Below are positions 61,708 to 64,000 of a stretch of DNA of 64,000 nt, piece by piece; positions within the stretch are counted from its first letter, which is position 1; every line of letters starts with the position of its first letter. This DNA comes from Pectobacterium sp. CFBP8739. Lineage in GTDB: Bacteria > Pseudomonadota > Gammaproteobacteria > Enterobacterales > Enterobacteriaceae. The position numbers and the translations under genes were made by a program. The stretch is from the NCBI RefSeq assembly GCF_013449375.1, contig NZ_JACDRR010000020.1, forward strand, positions 1-64,000, read 5' to 3'. The notes under the pieces are model-generated. The model did no database searches and had not been told where the DNA came from. It worked only from the letters and a program-made list of their open reading frames with translations.

Positions 61708-61743
61708 GCAAAGAAGGCGCAGGAAACTGCGCCTTCTTTTTTG
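61708..61743. terminator. Terminator between mrcA and nudE
   Basis: AAGAAGGCGCAG (61711-61722) pairs perfectly with CTGCGCCTTCTT (61727-61738) around a GAAA tetraloop and is followed by a T-run on the plus strand; the mirror direction may also terminate nudE. Confidence 0.93.
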
Positions 61744-61783
61744 CTATGTTGGCTGATGAAAAAACAGATTGGTTGATTAAAAA

Positions 61784-62341
61784 TTAGCGGGGTGTACGAC
61801 GCAGCCAGTCGTGAGCCAGAAACAGCGCACTGACATTACGTGCTTCACGGAAATCAGGCTCTTGCAGCAGCGACATCATGTTACCCACAGGCCAGCGAAC
61901 TTGCGGCATGGGCTCTGGTTCATCCCCTTCCAAGCTTTGCGGATACAACCCGCGCGCCACCACGATATTCATCTGGCTGGAAAAATAGGAAGGCGCCATG
62001 GTTAATGTCGCCAGTAACTCTAGCTTTTCTGCCCCAAAACCGATTTCTTCCATCAATTCGCGGTTAGCGGCTTCAAAGACCGTTTCACCGGGATCGATCA
62101 GCCCTTTGGGGAAGCCTAATTCGTATTCTTCAATGCCGACGGCGTATTCACGAATCAACACCAATTCATCATCAATGACTGGGACAACCATCACCGCCTG
62201 TCGGCCGCTTGAGCGCATCCGTTCATAAACCCGGTGAACCCCGTTGCTAAATTCAAGATCGACGGATTCCACATTGAACAGGCGCGAACGCGCTACCGTT
62301 TCTACCTTGAGGATTTTAGGTTTTTGCAGGTTATGACTCAT
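61784..62341 (-). CDS. nudE: ADP compounds hydrolase NudE
   Basis: Nudix hydrolase of 185 residues acting on ADP-ribose, Ap3A and NADH. The Nudix box is GETVFEAANRELMEEIGFG (about 85-103), preceded by ELGFPKGLIDP. The ATG at 62341 (MSHNLQKPKIL) matches the family; seventeen upstream codons are open but not conserved. Convergent with mrcA and divergent from igaA, as in E. coli. Confidence 0.95.
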   Translation of the reverse strand: MSHNLQKPKILKVETVARSRLFNVESVDLEFSNGVHRVYERMRSSGRQAVMVVPVIDDELVLIREYAVGIEEYELGFPKGLIDPGETVFEAANRELMEEIGFGAEKLELLATLTMAPSYFSSQMNIVVARGLYPQSLEGDEPEPMPQVRWPVGNMMSLLQEPDFREARNVSALFLAHDWLRRTPR

Positions 62342-62778
62342 TGATGCCCCCAGAGCGTTACGACCAGAACGGCACCTTAACCCAACACGCATGAGAGACT
62401 GCGCTTAATGCAACGTGGATATGGCATGCCGTTGGAATAAGAAGAGATCGTAAATATTCTTTTTTGATTCTGTTCACATTGTGCGTTAACAGTCACCTTC
62501 GCTGCAACTATCGTGACGATGAATTTACGTATGAGCAACATGCAAGATACATCGTGTCTGGGAGATAACCACTGAAAGTCAATTACGTAAGAAAAATAGG
62601 AATATCCTCATTCAAGCAGCGTTTTTTGCTTGTTACTATCATCACCTTATGCGATTAATTCCATTCACAATTACGTTATTAATCTAAGAAAACAATGCCA
62701 TACGGGTTATCATCAATTGTATAATTTTGTTAAACTCCGACGCAAACAAGGAGCCTCGCGTTTTGGAAAGGAGATGAC
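62342..62778. other. Divergent control region between nudE and igaA
   Basis: About 440 bases without a supported gene. It must carry the nudE and igaA promoters. An 18-codon frame at 62518-62574 is the only short frame that stands out, and I do not support it as a gene. Confidence 0.45.
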
Positions 62779-64000
62779 ATGAGCACAATATTTACCTTAT
62801 TGGCGATATTGCTTGCCTGTCTGATGGTGATCGGGGGTGTGATTGGCTACCGACTACGCCATCGTTTTTTATCCACTCCGCCATTACCCGTTTCGCAATC
62901 GCTTCCCCGGCGACTAACTGAAGATGAACGGATCGCCGTTGAGCGTTATCTGGCTCAAGAAAACAGCCAGCAAACCACGCCGCTTGATACCCCGAATGCA
63001 CAGCCGAAACTGCCGCGTTCTCTGCAAAGTAATCGGGTTTACCCCATCACCCATACGATTACACGTTACGGCCTGAGCACCGATGCTCAGAATAAGTGGC
63101 GCTACTACATCGACACACAAGAGATCCATCTGCCACCCAGTTGGGAGCAGTTCATTACTGAAAATAACACCGTCGAACTGATAAAGACGCGCTCGATCCC
63201 GCTGGTTATTTCCCTGAATGGGCATTCGCTAACCGAGTGTCTTGATGCCAAGCCACTGGTACCGCTACCAAGCGAAACACCTGTCACAAATGCCTCTATC
63301 CGTCAGGAAGGCAGTGAGCATGCCGAGTTAGTCACGATCCGTAAGGAAACACGTGAAGAACACGCCATGCATCACTCTGGGGGCTTGAAGGAAACGGCGG
63401 TGCTCTGCGTGTCTTTTCTGCTCTTGTTCATCAGCCTGAATAGCCCTATCGCCCTTCTCCCCTGGCTGATCGGTACCGCATCCTTATTAGCAGGCTGGAG
63501 CTTATGGCAGCTTTTCCGCTCGCCATCCGCCCAGGAATTGCGGGACGTACACTGCCTTCACGGCACACCGCAAGGGTTGGGCTTGTTTGGCGAATCCAAT
63601 CAGGGGCCGCTCGGCAATATCTCGCTTGGTAATATCGATTTGATTTACCCGCCTCACTGGCAACCCTACATCACGCAAGATCTGGGCAAAAAAACGGATG
63701 TCGATATCTATCTCAATCGACAAGTCATCCGCCAGGGGGAACACCTTTCGCTGCATGATGAAGTGAAACATTTCCCGCTACAGCGCTGGGGCCGAAATCT
63801 GCTGCTGTCAGTTGGTTCACTGCTCAGCCTGATTTTACTGATTACCAACGTGCAACTTGAACTACCGCTCAAGCTCAGTCTGGCCTGGCTTCAGGGCGCA
63901 CAGCGTATTGAAGTCACGCAGGTCAGCGATCTGGAAAAAGCTCAGATCCACATTGGTGATACGCTAGCAGTGCGTGGCAGCGGTATGTGCTATGTGCCCG
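62779..64000 (+). CDS. igaA: IgaA/YrfF family inner-membrane regulator (5' part)
   Basis: N-terminal 407 residues of IgaA, the essential membrane protein that restrains the Rcs phosphorelay; the gene runs past the window end. One membrane segment at about 3-24, a cytoplasmic part (EERIAVERYLAQ, HTITRYGLSTD, NKWRYYIDT), two close segments at about 205-250, and another at about 345-362. The TTEL..QDLGKKTDVDIYLNRQV region matches the second cytoplasmic domain. An AAAGGAGAT ribosome-binding site precedes the ATG. Truncation here is only the window edge. Confidence 0.95.
   Translation, partial: MSTIFTLLAILLACLMVIGGVIGYRLRHRFLSTPPLPVSQSLPRRLTEDERIAVERYLAQENSQQTTPLDTPNAQPKLPRSLQSNRVYPITHTITRYGLSTDAQNKWRYYIDTQEIHLPPSWEQFITENNTVELIKTRSIPLVISLNGHSLTECLDAKPLVPLPSETPVTNASIRQEGSEHAELVTIRKETREEHAMHHSGGLKETAVLCVSFLLLFISLNSPIALLPWLIGTASLLAGWSLWQLFRSPSAQELRDVHCLHGTPQGLGLFGESNQGPLGNISLGNIDLIYPPHWQPYITQDLGKKTDVDIYLNRQVIRQGEHLSLHDEVKHFPLQRWGRNLLLSVGSLLSLILLITNVQLELPLKLSLAWLQGAQRIEVTQVSDLEKAQIHIGDTLAVRGSGMCYVP

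Noticed and set aside
62518-62574. 18-codon frame between nudE and igaA
   Set aside because: It is too short, with no ribosome-binding site and no sign of conservation that can be judged here.

Overview
The window is a chromosomal segment of a soft-rot enterobacterium, almost certainly Pectobacterium. The reasons are the pectate lyase cluster (two PL1 enzymes with the PelB-type leader plus a PelZ-like enzyme) sitting inside a backbone whose gene order matches the E. coli rpsL-to-igaA (yrfF) region nearly gene for gene. No tRNA, rRNA, CRISPR array, intact insertion sequence or prophage was found.

Layout. 1-6337 (minus): yheO-tusDCB followed by the str operon rpsL-rpsG-fusA-tuf. 6709-10105 (plus): an eptA-pmrA-pmrB operon inserted between yheO and fkpA, with a PmrA-box-like site, followed by a remnant of a MocR-type aminotransferase regulator. 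10447-21782: fkpA, slyX, slyD, yheV, kefGB, yheS, a LysE-family exporter not in the E. coli order, yheT, yheU, prkB, yhfA and crp. 21930-23851: argD (with a paired ARG box) and pabA. 24412-30926: an AT-richer accessory block at the place where E. coli has fic-yhfG, holding a RelE/XRE toxin-antitoxin pair, a small orphan gene and the pectate lyases with KdgR-like boxes. 31008-31580: ppiA. 31776-38411 (minus): a mandelate-racemase-family enzyme with a complete peptide/nickel-type ABC importer. 39037-43415: nirB-nirD-cysG behind a textbook FNR/NarL promoter, without nirC. 43903-48614: a polar amino acid ABC importer plus an M20 amidohydrolase, preceded by what looks like a sigma-54 promoter with two NtrC-like sites. 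48690-54921 (minus): aroK-aroB-damX-dam-rpe-gph-trpS. 55271-59015 (minus): hofMNOPQ (DNA uptake / type IV pilus-like). 59127-64000: mrcA, nudE and the 5' part of igaA.

How it works together. The backbone carries translation, envelope and core metabolism genes. The inserted modules fit a plant-associated life: lipid A modification against cationic peptides (eptA-pmrAB), pectin breakdown (pel cluster under KdgR), and two solute uptake systems, each paired with a catabolic enzyme. The best candidate for something undescribed is the ABC-M20 operon: its promoter architecture predicts nitrogen-limitation control, and its enzyme class predicts cleavage of an amide-linked amino acid conjugate. The second candidate is the enolase-superfamily/ABC operon with a Lys-x-His active-site motif. 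All functional calls rest on reading the sequence and on remembered family features; no database search was run.
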